From Mesotaenium endlicherianum (taxonomy: Eukaryota; Streptophyta; Zygnematophyceae; Zygnematales; Mesotaeniaceae), in contig WELA01003606.1 of assembly GCA_009602735.1 (NCBI GenBank), forward strand, positions 310,711-351,178: a DNA stretch of 40,468 bases, given 5' to 3'. Numbering within the stretch: the stretch's first letter is position 1; each line of letters begins with the position of its first letter. The notes under the pieces were generated by a model. It was given only the letters and a program-made list of their open reading frames with translations, was not told the DNA's origin and searched no databases. A program made the position numbers and the translations under genes. This document shows positions 10,863-19,597 of this stretch, in pieces.

Positions 10863-11363
10863 TGTAGTGATTTGAGTTATTATATATTAGTTCGCATATA
10901 TTTAATGTTTCAAATATATTTGGAGTAGTATTGTGTGGAGTCAAGTGTGAATAGGTACTCTAGTAACTTGGTTCATGTCCTTTGAACCTTCCAAGGCATT
11001 TTCGAAGTTAGAGGAAAGACCTAGAAGAACTCCATGTGGCAAAAGTCAGATGTGCCATCTTTAGGTCAAAAGGACATGTGTACATTATTCTAGAAAGAGG
11101 TGGCAAGTTTTGGGATGTGTTGGGTGCCAACACATCAACATACACCTTCCTAGAAATTACTTATGTAGCAAGTATATAAACAAGAGCTAGAACATAGAAA
11201 GACATTCCAGAATCACTCTTGTACTTGCCAAAATCCAGAAATATATTAACTTTCAAGAAGCCATCTCTCTTTCAAGAAGCTACCACTTGTGTTCAAAGAT
11301 CCTTGTCTTGAATAGATAAAGTATTCTGTTTTACTAAGTACTTTATCTATCTGTTTCACTACA
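10863..11363 (+). repeat. 5' LTR of element II
   Basis: 501 bp, TGTAGTGATTTG...TTTCACTACA, ending one base before the primer-binding site. It contains a TATA box at 11173-11180 and four TTCNNGAA motifs. Confidence 0.93.
11173..11180 (+). promoter_or_regulatory. TATA box in the element II LTR
   Basis: TATATAAA lies about 190 bp before the LTR end, a suitable place for the U3 promoter that drives the genomic RNA. Confidence 0.65.
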
Positions 11364-11364
11364 G

Positions 11365-11376
11365 TGGTATCGGAGC
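11365..11376 (+). other. Primer-binding site of element II (initiator tRNA-Met type)
   Basis: TGGTATCGGAGC starts one base after the LTR. It resembles the common TGGTATCAGAGC site complementary to the 3' end of initiator tRNA-Met, with one difference. Elements I and III share this same variant. Confidence 0.85.
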
Positions 11377-11400
11377 TAGGCACTTTGGTAGCACAAGAAG

Positions 11401-12681
11401 ATGGCCGATCCTCAAGACCAACAGCAAGCTTTCGAAGGAAGCCCTTCCTCTCCAAGACACCCTCCTCCAGCGCCGATGGGAGAGCCCACTCAAGAAAATC
11501 TGCAACAACAAGAAGCACCACAAGGAGGAGCACACCCTCCTCCAGCGTCGATGGGAGAGCCTACTCAAGGAAATCTGCAACAACAAGAAGCACCACAAGG
11601 AGGAGCACCGTCAAATCCCGTGGCAGCCGCTATAGCAAAGTTGACCCCACCACAAGGAGTTCCCGCAAATGAGTGGGCAGCCTTCCTAATGACCGTCCAC
11701 AACCAAGTGGGCTTGGCCACCTATGAAGCAACCGTGCAAGCGTCAAGAGAAGCTATGGCTGCCATGGTTGCCCCTATTGCGAGCAATGCTCAAAATCCAG
11801 CCCCGGCTCAAGCGCCTCCACAAGAGCCAACGAGAGCAAGGAAACTCATCAAGCCCGGCAAACCCGACACTTTCAACCCCGGGAAAGGTGCCAACCTGAA
11901 TTTATGGCTCTACCAAGTGGAGACGTACCTCGCGTTCCTTGAAGTACCCGAGGAGGACTACGTTCCCTTTGCCGTTACCTTACTTAGAGGAGCAGCAACA
12001 TCATGGTGGCGTAACTATCAAGCGGCTATATATCAAGCTATGGCGCACCCCATGCTCGGCCAAGAGCCCCCACCATCATATGCAAGATGGGCAGATTTTC
12101 GTGAGGCCCTCAAGAAGCAATTCATGCCCATCAATGCGGAGAAGATTGCCCGAGGAAAGCTCCACCATCTCAAGCAAACGACGTCCGTTCAAGAGTATAC
12201 ATCCAGATTTCACGCCCTCACTCTTGAGATCCCCAACATGTCTCTCGAGGAGAAGATTGACCGTTACATCTTTGGCCTCAAACCCAAGGTGGCAAAGGAA
12301 GTGGAGTTACGCGACTTGACGGACTTCTCAAAGATCATTGAAGTGGCCCAAAAGGTGGATACCTTGGATTTCAAGCACTCCGTGCCTTCATCTTCACGGG
12401 TACCGACGACGCGGGTGTACGCAGCCCCTTCCACATCCGAATCTGGACCCACACCCATGGAAATCGGAGTTATTAAAAGGGACCCCGCGGCTGCCCGGAA
12501 GAGTGGAAGACCCTCCAATGACACTTATGATGCAAGAAACCAGCAAGGAGTGAAAGCAAGACTCTCCCCGGCTGAAAAAGAAGCTCTCATGACGGCTGGA
12601 CTATGCTTCTATTGCAAGGAAAAGGGCCATCGTGCACTTTCATGCCCCAAAAAGTTGTCAAAAAACGGACAGCGCCGGTAG
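11401..12681 (+). CDS. gag polyprotein, element II
   Basis: 426 residues from the first ATG after the PBS, no breaks. The N-terminus (about 15-75) is a Pro/Gln/Gly-rich linker with a tandem duplication. The central capsid region (about 155-325) is a Retrotrans_gag domain, with [51 protein letters not shown] and [12 protein letters not shown]. Near the end a zinc knuckle [14 protein letters not shown] fits CX2CX4HX4C and should bind the genomic RNA. It overlaps pol by 79 bases in another frame. Gag builds the virus-like particle. Confidence 0.95.
   Translation: MADPQDQQQAFEGSPSSPRHPPPAPMGEPTQENLQQQEAPQGGAHPPPASMGEPTQGNLQQQEAPQGGAPSNPVAAAIAKLTPPQGVPANEWAAFLMTVHNQVGLATYEATVQASREAMAAMVAPIASNAQNPAPAQAPPQEPTRARKLIKPGKPDTFNPGKGANLNLWLYQVETYLAFLEVPEEDYVPFAVTLLRGAATSWWRNYQAAIYQAMAHPMLGQEPPPSYARWADFREALKKQFMPINAEKIARGKLHHLKQTTSVQEYTSRFHALTLEIPNMSLEEKIDRYIFGLKPKVAKEVELRDLTDFSKIIEVAQKVDTLDFKHSVPSSSRVPTTRVYAAPSTSESGPTPMEIGVIKRDPAAARKSGRPSNDTYDARNQQGVKARLSPAEKEALMTAGLCFYCKEKGHRALSCPKKLSKNGQRR
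11459..11610 (+). repeat. 75-bp tandem duplication in gag of element II
   Basis: The stretch encoding [20 protein letters not shown] repeats 75 bp later as [20 protein letters not shown], a whole number of codons, so the frame is kept. Confidence 0.85.
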
Positions 12682-15600
12682 GCCAGGAGCCTACCACCCC
12701 AAGACCCACTTCACGAGAAGGCAACACGCCAAGTGAGGTGGAGACCCCCGTTGAAGACGACGTTCCAGCCCCAATGAGTTTGAGAGGTTACCTTGGAGGA
12801 GAGAAGGTCCACATCTTGGTGGATAGCGGAGCTCAAGGCAACTTCATTGCTGCAGATTTTGCCACCAAGCACGGTATTACTATGCGAACTCTTGACCACG
12901 ACGAGGAGATTATGATGCCCGATGGATTCTCCTATACTACCCCTTCCAAGAAGACGTACCCCTTGGCACTCTCTATCAAGTCCTTCAAGGATAGAGTAGT
13001 GTTCTCCCCCATGCAATTGGGCAAGTACGACGTCATCCTAGGGACGCCTTGGTTGACCAAGCACAACCCCCAAGTTGATTGGAGGACCGGTACTATCAAG
13101 ATCAAGAATGACATCACTTCAAGAATCTGTATTTTGCGCGCAATCCAGAATATCCAGACCCAAGACATCCAGAAGCCGGCACACGAGATACTATTGTCCG
13201 CCCTCCAACTCAAGAGACTTGTGAGGAAGGGACACGAGCTTCTTTTGGCCTTGATCACGCCAAAAGACATCAAGAAAGACATCGAGAGTCAAGAAGGCAG
13301 CCCCGTTCCCAAGGAGATACAAGAAGTCTTTGAGGACTACAAAGAAGTGTTCTCCCCGGAATTGCCCAAGGGCCTACCCCCCAAAAGATTCGTAGACCAC
13401 AAGATAGAGTTGGAGCCCGGAAGCAAGCCCATCTCTCGGCCTACGTTCAAAATGTCATACACGGAGCTAGACGAAGTCAAGAAGCAAATCAAGGAGCTAC
13501 TGGAGCATGGCTTCATTCGACCTAGCAAGTCGCCATTTGGAGCCCCGGTGCTATTTGTCAAGAAGAAAGATGGTACCTTGAGGATGTGTGTGGACTATCG
13601 CGCCCTCAACAAGATCACCATCAAGAATCGATACCCGCTGCCGCGCATGGATGAGCTCATGGACCGGCTGGTTGGAGCCAAGTACTTCACGAAGATTGAC
13701 TTACGGAGCGGCTACCACCAGATTCGCATCGCAGAACCGGACATAGAGAAGACGGCATTCAGGACAAGATATGGACATTTTGAGTTCATGGTCCTGCCAT
13801 TTGGACTCACCAACGCGCCAGCAACTTTCATGACTATGATGAACACCATATTTCAGCCCATGTTGGACAGATTTGTGGTGGTATTCATCGATGACATCCT
13901 TATCTACAGCAAGACCCTTGAAGAGCATGCGAGACACTTGAAAGAAGTCCTTGAAGTATTGAAGCAAAACAAGCTGTTTGCGAAGGAGTCAAAATGCGAG
14001 TTTGCCAAACAAGAAGTGGAGTTCCTAGGTCTCCACGTGACTGCTGATGGCATCAAGATAGACCCCAAGAAGACCACGGTGGTGGAGGAATGGCCAACCC
14101 CCACGACCAAGAAAGAACTCCAGTCATTCTTGGGATTTGCCAATTGGTACAGAAAATTCATCCAAGGCTTCTCGCACATAGCAGCCCCCCTGACAGATCT
14201 ACTCAAGAAGGACAGGCTATATACATGGACCGAGAAAGAGGAAGAGGCATTTCAAGAGTTAAAGCGAAGATTGACCACATCCCCGGTGCTCACACTCCCA
14301 AGTCCAAACCCAGATTGGCCCTTCCACGTCATCACCGATGCATCTTCCTATGCAATAGGAGCAATCCTGCTTCAAGACCAAGGCAAGGGACTGCAGCCCA
14401 TCGCCTACGAGTCAAGGAAGCTAAATCCAGCCGAGCAAAATTATACAACCACGGAGCGAGAGGCATTGGCGATTGTACATGCCTTGAAGGTTTGGCGCTG
14501 CTACGTTGAAGGACGCAAAGTACTGGTCACCACGGACCACGAGGCGTTAAAGCACCTCCAAACGCAGCCGTATCTCTCAAGGAGACAAGCAAGATGGAGC
14601 GGATACTTGCAACAATACAACATCACGATTCAGTACCAGCCCGGCAAGACAAACCCGGCTGACCCCCTCTCAAGACTGCAATTAAATGCAGTGATGGTAT
14701 CCCTGAAGACAGATCTGGAAGCTCGATTTTCAGCCGCCTATGAAAGAGACCCTTACTACAAGAACGGAGAAGCAGCCTTGGACCCATGCAAGAAGCAAGA
14801 AGGCAATTATTGGGTGAGGCAAGATACGGGCCAGAGATGTGTTCCTAATGACTTAGACCTCCGGCTCTTGCTTCTACGAGAAGCACACGACAACCCTCTT
14901 GGAGGACACTTTGGAATCCTAAGGACCACGGGCGTTCTAGCTAGGACTTATTGTTGGCCAGGCATGTCTAAGCAAGTCAAGGAGTACTGCAGGAGCTGTG
15001 ACACATGCCAAAGAATCAAGCCATCATCGCAAAAGGCGGGAGGACTCCTCCAACCACTACCAATCCCCGAAAGACAATGGACGGACATCTCAATGGACCT
15101 TATCGTGGACTTGCCCGTGACACCTCGAGGCCATAATGCAATACTCACGGTGGTGGACAGACTTACCAAGATGGCTCATTTTATTCCCACGACGACTAAG
15201 GCTACAGCACCACAACTTGCAAGACTCATCTTTGACAACATCTTCCGACTCCATGGACTACCATCAAGAATTGTGTCAGATAGAGATCCAAGATTCACAA
15301 GCCATTTCTGGAAAAATCTCTTCAAGAACTTGGGTACATCGCTGGATATGTCTACTGCCTACCACCCACAATCAGATGGGCAAACCGAGCGTATGAATCG
15401 TACCCTAAAGACCTCTCTAAAGGCCTACGTGTCTACCCTCGAGCAAGACTGGGACATGTACTTGACCCCCCTCGAGTTTGCCTACAACAACACTACGCAG
15501 GCCTCTACCCAAGAGTCCCCATTCTTCCTCAACTATGGCTTCCATCCGACCACGCCACTGAGCTTCACGGCTGGCCATGATGAAGTACCTGCAGCCACAG

Positions 15601-16268
15601 ATTTTATGGAGACATTAGAAGCAGCCCTTACAGCAGCGAAGAAAGCTCTACAACACGCGCAAGATGCTCAAGCAAGAGTGGCGAACAGATCCAGAAGAGA
15701 AATTACGTACAGAGTGGGTGACAACGTGTTACTATCATCCAAGAACATTTCCCTGAACAACAGGCCTGCCGGCAGCAAGTTCTCTCCCAAGTATTTGGGA
15801 CCCTTCAAGATTATCCAGCAAGTCAACCCCGTTGCTTTCAAGCTAGAACTTCCCCAGACTATGCACATCGACCCCGTATTCCACGCTTCCCTCTTCAAGC
15901 CATATGTGCAACCCGACAACAAGTTCCCAGGACGTGTGACAACCCCACCAGCCCCAACAATAGTGGATGATCATTTGGAGTACGAAGTGGAAGACATAGT
16001 GGCTATGAGAAATTTCAGGAGACAGCAGCAATACTTGATCAAGTGGAAAGGATATCCAGATTCGGAGAATAGTTGGGTGGCGGCGCACTACCTTGACAAA
16101 GTTCAGAGAAAGTTGAAGCGCTTCCATGCCGCCAACCCCCATCTTGGACCAGCCCCAAGTCTCTCTACTAGAAGCCCGAAGACTTCAGGGAGGCAGCCTG
16201 CCACCATCAAGAAGCAGCAGAAGACCCCTTGGAGGCAGCCTGCAAGAACAAGAAAGAGGAAAAATTGA
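12603..16268 (+). CDS. pol polyprotein, element II (protease, RT, RNase H, integrase, chromodomain)
   Basis: The open frame has 1221 codons; translation probably enters by -1 frameshift at 12666 rather than at the first ATG. Approximate residues: protease [10 protein letters not shown] at 72; RT with [19 protein letters not shown] and catalytic FIDDILIYS at 428; RNase [16 protein letters not shown] at 578; integrase zinc finger with HDNPLGGHF and CRSCDTCQ at 760-805; core Asp in [10 protein letters not shown] at 830, Asp in VSDRDPRF, Glu in [10 protein letters not shown] at 926; GPF motif [10 protein letters not shown]; chromodomain [15 protein letters not shown] at about 1140. Every catalytic residue I can check is present and there are no internal stops. 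The chromodomain lacks the usual Glu after its second Trp (SWVAAHYL rather than TWEP). The protein could support autonomous transposition. Confidence 0.96.
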   Translation: MLLLQGKGPSCTFMPQKVVKKRTAPVGQEPTTPRPTSREGNTPSEVETPVEDDVPAPMSLRGYLGGEKVHILVDSGAQGNFIAADFATKHGITMRTLDHDEEIMMPDGFSYTTPSKKTYPLALSIKSFKDRVVFSPMQLGKYDVILGTPWLTKHNPQVDWRTGTIKIKNDITSRICILRAIQNIQTQDIQKPAHEILLSALQLKRLVRKGHELLLALITPKDIKKDIESQEGSPVPKEIQEVFEDYKEVFSPELPKGLPPKRFVDHKIELEPGSKPISRPTFKMSYTELDEVKKQIKELLEHGFIRPSKSPFGAPVLFVKKKDGTLRMCVDYRALNKITIKNRYPLPRMDELMDRLVGAKYFTKIDLRSGYHQIRIAEPDIEKTAFRTRYGHFEFMVLPFGLTNAPATFMTMMNTIFQPMLDRFVVVFIDDILIYSKTLEEHARHLKEVLEVLKQNKLFAKESKCEFAKQEVEFLGLHVTADGIKIDPKKTTVVEEWPTPTTKKELQSFLGFANWYRKFIQGFSHIAAPLTDLLKKDRLYTWTEKEEEAFQELKRRLTTSPVLTLPSPNPDWPFHVITDASSYAIGAILLQDQGKGLQPIAYESRKLNPAEQNYTTTEREALAIVHALKVWRCYVEGRKVLVTTDHEALKHLQTQPYLSRRQARWSGYLQQYNITIQYQPGKTNPADPLSRLQLNAVMVSLKTDLEARFSAAYERDPYYKNGEAALDPCKKQEGNYWVRQDTGQRCVPNDLDLRLLLLREAHDNPLGGHFGILRTTGVLARTYCWPGMSKQVKEYCRSCDTCQRIKPSSQKAGGLLQPLPIPERQWTDISMDLIVDLPVTPRGHNAILTVVDRLTKMAHFIPTTTKATAPQLARLIFDNIFRLHGLPSRIVSDRDPRFTSHFWKNLFKNLGTSLDMSTAYHPQSDGQTERMNRTLKTSLKAYVSTLEQDWDMYLTPLEFAYNNTTQASTQESPFFLNYGFHPTTPLSFTAGHDEVPAATDFMETLEAALTAAKKALQHAQDAQARVANRSRREITYRVGDNVLLSSKNISLNNRPAGSKFSPKYLGPFKIIQQVNPVAFKLELPQTMHIDPVFHASLFKPYVQPDNKFPGRVTTPPAPTIVDDHLEYEVEDIVAMRNFRRQQQYLIKWKGYPDSENSWVAAHYLDKVQRKLKRFHAANPHLGPAPSLSTRSPKTSGRQPATIKKQQKTPWRQPARTRKRKN
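12660..12695 (+). promoter_or_regulatory. -1 ribosomal frameshift signal, gag-pol of element II
   Basis: Slippery heptamer A AAA AAC (12660-12666) is in the correct gag phase (TCA AAA AAC). Ten bases later GGTAGGC (12677-12683) pairs perfectly with GCCTACC (12689-12695) across a 5-base loop. The gag stop TAG (12679-12681) lies in the stem. Pol is in the -1 frame, as required. Confidence 0.85.
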
Positions 16269-16921
16269 CATTAGACACTCTTCTCTTCTCGCAGTTTCTG
16301 GACAGAAAACTAAAACTGCTACTGGTAATAGGTCTCTGCATAATAAATTCTGAAAATTTACCTGGCTGTAGTCCATGAGTAGCCGGTCATTTAGAGTCCA
16401 AGTTTGCTCAATTTGGAGCACTGGTGAGAGAGATATGATGCTCTAAGTAGAAGGGGGTCAGGCTGCTGGCATTGTTAGGGCAGAATATGCCTTCTGACAT
16501 TGTGCCCTCCCCTGAACTTGGAATGCTCTGAAACTCAAGACTCTGGTAGAACATCTTACAGCGCCTAGTTTGAGACTTAGTTTGCAGCATTTTGAGAAAT
16601 ATAGAAGGACTTAAGATTTTCAGAAGTTTCTGCACAGATTTGGAGGAGTGCCTACTCTCTCAATTCTCAACGACACTCCAGAAATTAGAATGCTCTCAAA
16701 TTTGGTGACCCGGTAAAGTTCTCCGACGCAGTCCGTTTGGCACTCGAATTTTTAGATTTGGTAATGTTCTGTGGCCGCTATGAATTTTTGAATTTGTGGC
16801 AGATTCTGGGCCAACTTGTACAATTTTCTTTATCATTAAGGAGTAGGCTAGCCAATAAGGTCACACCACCTACGACCTTGCCTAGTCTACCTTACATGTG
16901 TAGCACCTGACTTGGCGCCTT
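16269..16921 (+). other. 3' non-coding region of element II up to the gap
   Basis: No sizeable frame follows pol. If the gap length is right and the 3' LTR is also 501 bp, this region plus about 410 Ns forms a ~1-kb 3' non-coding tail. The polypurine tract is not visible. Confidence 0.6.
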
Positions 16922-17688
16922 NNNNNNNNNNNNNNNNNNNNNNNNNNNNNNNNNNNNNNNNNNNNNNNNNNNNNNNNNNNNNNNNNNNNNNNNNNNNNNN
17001 NNNNNNNNNNNNNNNNNNNNNNNNNNNNNNNNNNNNNNNNNNNNNNNNNNNNNNNNNNNNNNNNNNNNNNNNNNNNNNNNNNNNNNNNNNNNNNNNNNNN
17101 NNNNNNNNNNNNNNNNNNNNNNNNNNNNNNNNNNNNNNNNNNNNNNNNNNNNNNNNNNNNNNNNNNNNNNNNNNNNNNNNNNNNNNNNNNNNNNNNNNNN
17201 NNNNNNNNNNNNNNNNNNNNNNNNNNNNNNNNNNNNNNNNNNNNNNNNNNNNNNNNNNNNNNNNNNNNNNNNNNNNNNNNNNNNNNNNNNNNNNNNNNNN
17301 NNNNNNNNNNNNNNNNNNNNNNNNNNNNNNNNNNNNNNNNNNNNNNNNNNNNNNNNNNNNNNNNNNNNNNNNNNNNNNNNNNNNNNNNNNNNNNNNNNNN
17401 NNNNNNNNNNNNNNNNNNNNNNNNNNNNNNNNNNNNNNNNNNNNNNNNNNNNNNNNNNNNNNNNNNNNNNNNNNNNNNNNNNNNNNNNNNNNNNNNNNNN
17501 NNNNNNNNNNNNNNNNNNNNNNNNNNNNNNNNNNNNNNNNNNNNNNNNNNNNNNNNNNNNNNNNNNNNNNNNNNNNNNNNNNNNNNNNNNNNNNNNNNNN
17601 NNNNNNNNNNNNNNNNNNNNNNNNNNNNNNNNNNNNNNNNNNNNNNNNNNNNNNNNNNNNNNNNNNNNNNNNNNNNNNNNNNNNNNNN
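16922..17688. other. Assembly gap (767 Ns)
   Basis: A run of N that hides the end of the 3' non-coding region and the first ~355 bp of the element II 3' LTR. Apparent open frames across it are meaningless. The two near-identical LTRs probably caused the gap. Confidence 1.
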
Positions 17689-17834
17689 CTTGTATTTGCC
17701 AAAATCCAGAAATATATTAACTTTCAAGAAGCCATCTCTCTTTCAAGAAGCTACCACTTGTGTTCAAAGATCCTTGTCTTGAATAGATAAAGTATTCTGT
17801 TTTACTAAGTACTTTATCTATCTGTTTCACTACA
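17689..17834 (+). repeat. 3' LTR of element II, visible end
   Basis: These 146 bp match 11218-11363 with a single C/T difference (17694). The LTR ends TTTCACTACA followed by the duplicated target CCCTG. Confidence 0.93.
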
Positions 17835-17839
17835 CCCTG

Positions 17840-19159
17840 CTTGGGCAGGTGGGCTGGGGGAGAGAGCGCGGGGTCCAGTTGTCGCCACAACGGGGATCAC
17901 ATTCCAAATACCTGATCGTGGTTCTTTAGGAAGCGCCCCTGCCTGTCCCTGGGTATCCTGAGTACCTGGTGCTAATGCTTCTCCTCTGCCTTGTTCTTCT
18001 TCCTCATCCTCCTCATCCTCCTCCTCGGAGAGAGTAGGGGTCTCTTCCACTAAGTCGTCCTGCTCCCTAGTAGACATGGAGTAGTCTACCGACCTCCCTT
18101 TCTTAGGGCGCGTTGGAGGTTGCTTGGCCTTCAGCCTGCTGATATCTATCCGGCCTGCATTCTTTGCCCATTTGACAAAGGCATGCTTTCCCTTAGAGAA
18201 GTAGTCTCTTCCCCTCCTCCTATGCTCCTTGGTCTCTGCATTCATATTGCTCAGGCATCCATTCAGCCTGGGGTCCCAAGGGGCAATGTGAGGTGGTAGG
18301 ATGAGATAGCCGTCTAGGCCATAGTGGAAGTCATCCGGTTGGGCTCGGTCACACTCCTGCTTCTTATTTGTGACGGTCATCCACCTCCAGTCTGTTGGCT
18401 GCTGGTAGTACTGGGGTCCGTGCTCAGCCTTCCTCAGTTTACACGGGAACCAGTGGGGAGAGAACATCTGCTGTCCTGCTTCCCTGGCCAAGTACTCCCA
18501 GCTCCTTCTCTCTACTTCATTGTAAGCTGGCAGTAGTGTGAGGTAGAATACCGTATCCTTAAAGCTATCGGGCCGCATGCTCACCATCCGGATGAGTCTC
18601 TGATCTCCCACTATTCCCGGTATGGGGACCGGCTTGTCCTCTGAATCATCTGCGAGATATCGGGCCTGCTCTGCTGTATAGCCCACCATCTTGGCATAAT
18701 CTTCGTAGAGGACCACACCNAGTGTGCCTCGATGTACCTATCCAATGCTGCAGCTCCTTCCCGCTGTAGCAGCGTTGTCTGTTCCAGCCAATTGATCTCC
18801 TGGGCTGCCAGCAATGCTTCTTTCAGGTTATCGAAGTTTTGGCCACCCACCACAGTATACCTGTAAGTGGCTAAGCTCTTCTGTCTGTCCGCTTCAATCT
18901 TTTTCCTCTTCTCCTCCTCTGCCGCTGCCGCTTCTTCTTGCTGTTTCTTCTGCCTCTCCTCCTCAGCTTTCCTGAGGTTTTCCGCTTCCTGATCCTTCTT
19001 CCTCTGTGCCTCTTCTGCCGCCTCTTGTTGTTTGCGGACCCTTTCTTGTTCTCTCCTGGTGAGGGACGTCGCCGCCAGCTCCTTCTGGTATTGCTCCATT
19101 GTCCTCCTGGCTTCTTCTGCCTTGCGCTTTCTGTCCTCCTTTTGTGTGGTGGGCGCCAT
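17840..19159 (-). CDS. ORF3 of the family-I retrotransposon, N-terminal and central part
   Basis: The ATG at 19159 (MAPTTQKED) is one base after a candidate 3' splice site. Residues ~8-95 are a Lys/Glu/Arg/Gln coiled coil. A conserved part starts at YRYTVVGG (~98). After the single N at 18720, which breaks the frame and looks like a contig join, come MVGYTAEQAR, IPGIVGDQRLIRM, YNEVERRSWEYLARE, HWFPCKL, PTDWRWMTV and LPPHIAPWDPRLNG. A basic patch and a long acidic run (SEEEDEEDEEEEQ) follow, then a Pro-rich linker ending at the element II insertion. The rest is at 10862-10509; the whole gene is about 555 codons. No signal peptide or membrane span is visible. It lies where env or an additional ORF would lie. 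I recognise no domain family; nucleic-acid or capsid association is only a guess from charge. Confidence 0.8.
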
Positions 19160-19190
19160 CCTGCACATGTAACCAGGGCACAAGTTAGTA
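19160..19190 (-). promoter_or_regulatory. Candidate branch point and 3' splice site before ORF3
   Basis: On the minus strand TACTAAC (19190-19184), the perfect branch-point consensus, is followed by a pyrimidine-containing stretch and CAG (19163-19161). Then come G and the ORF3 ATG. Copy 1 has the same spacing at 1256-1287. Confidence 0.65.
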
Positions 19191-19482
19191 GGATATGGAC
19201 CTTTGTCATAGGGATTGCAGGAAGTATGTTAGTACTAGTATAATGGATTCACTGCTGTTTACCTTACAGGACGATTGCTAAAAGTTGACGTAGTAGCGAT
19301 GCGTTAAACATAAACGTATGATGATGTTTTAGGGTGAGTTAAGTGATGTAGTGTTGTGCGAGGCCCTTTTTCCTTCAGCTCAAGGTGCTTTATGTGGGCC
19401 AGGCTGTCCCCTCTGTCACTATGCTGACACTTATGATTCACGTAACTGTCCTTTTATCGCTCTTGCTCACTAACTGTCATAT

Positions 19483-19499
19483 ATTTTCCCCTCCAACTT
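19483..19499 (-). other. Internal polypurine-tract-like motif between pol and ORF3
   Basis: The minus strand reads AAGTTGGAGGGGAAAAT about 100 bases after pol. Its first eleven bases match the true polypurine tract at 10397-10409. Similarity with copy 1 is high upstream of this motif and drops after it. Confidence 0.65.
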
Positions 19500-19597
19500 A
19501 TATGGAGACAGGACCGCCTGTCACCTTCCCGTGTCAACTGAAATGACAGTTATGGAGGGGCTCCAGCCGCCCGAAGGTGGAACCGTTTCAACGCCCC

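Larger units (their letters stand above)
10863..17834 (+). mobile_element. Ty3/gypsy chromodomain element II, young and apparently intact
   Basis: 5' LTR, PBS, intact gag, intact pol in the -1 frame, and the end of the 3' LTR, with an exact CCCTG target duplication. The visible 146 bp of the 3' LTR differs from the 5' LTR at one base (11222 C versus 17694 T). A 767-base N run hides the end of the 3' non-coding region and most of the 3' LTR. It carries no ORF3. It is the innermost and latest insertion in the nest. Confidence 0.94.

Noticed and set aside
16882..17790. Long open frames on both strands
   Set aside because: They consist of the N gap and have no sequence content.
17840..19159. ORF3 as an envelope gene
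   Set aside because: The position fits, but there is no signal peptide, membrane span or cysteine pattern; the protein is charged and coiled-coil rich.
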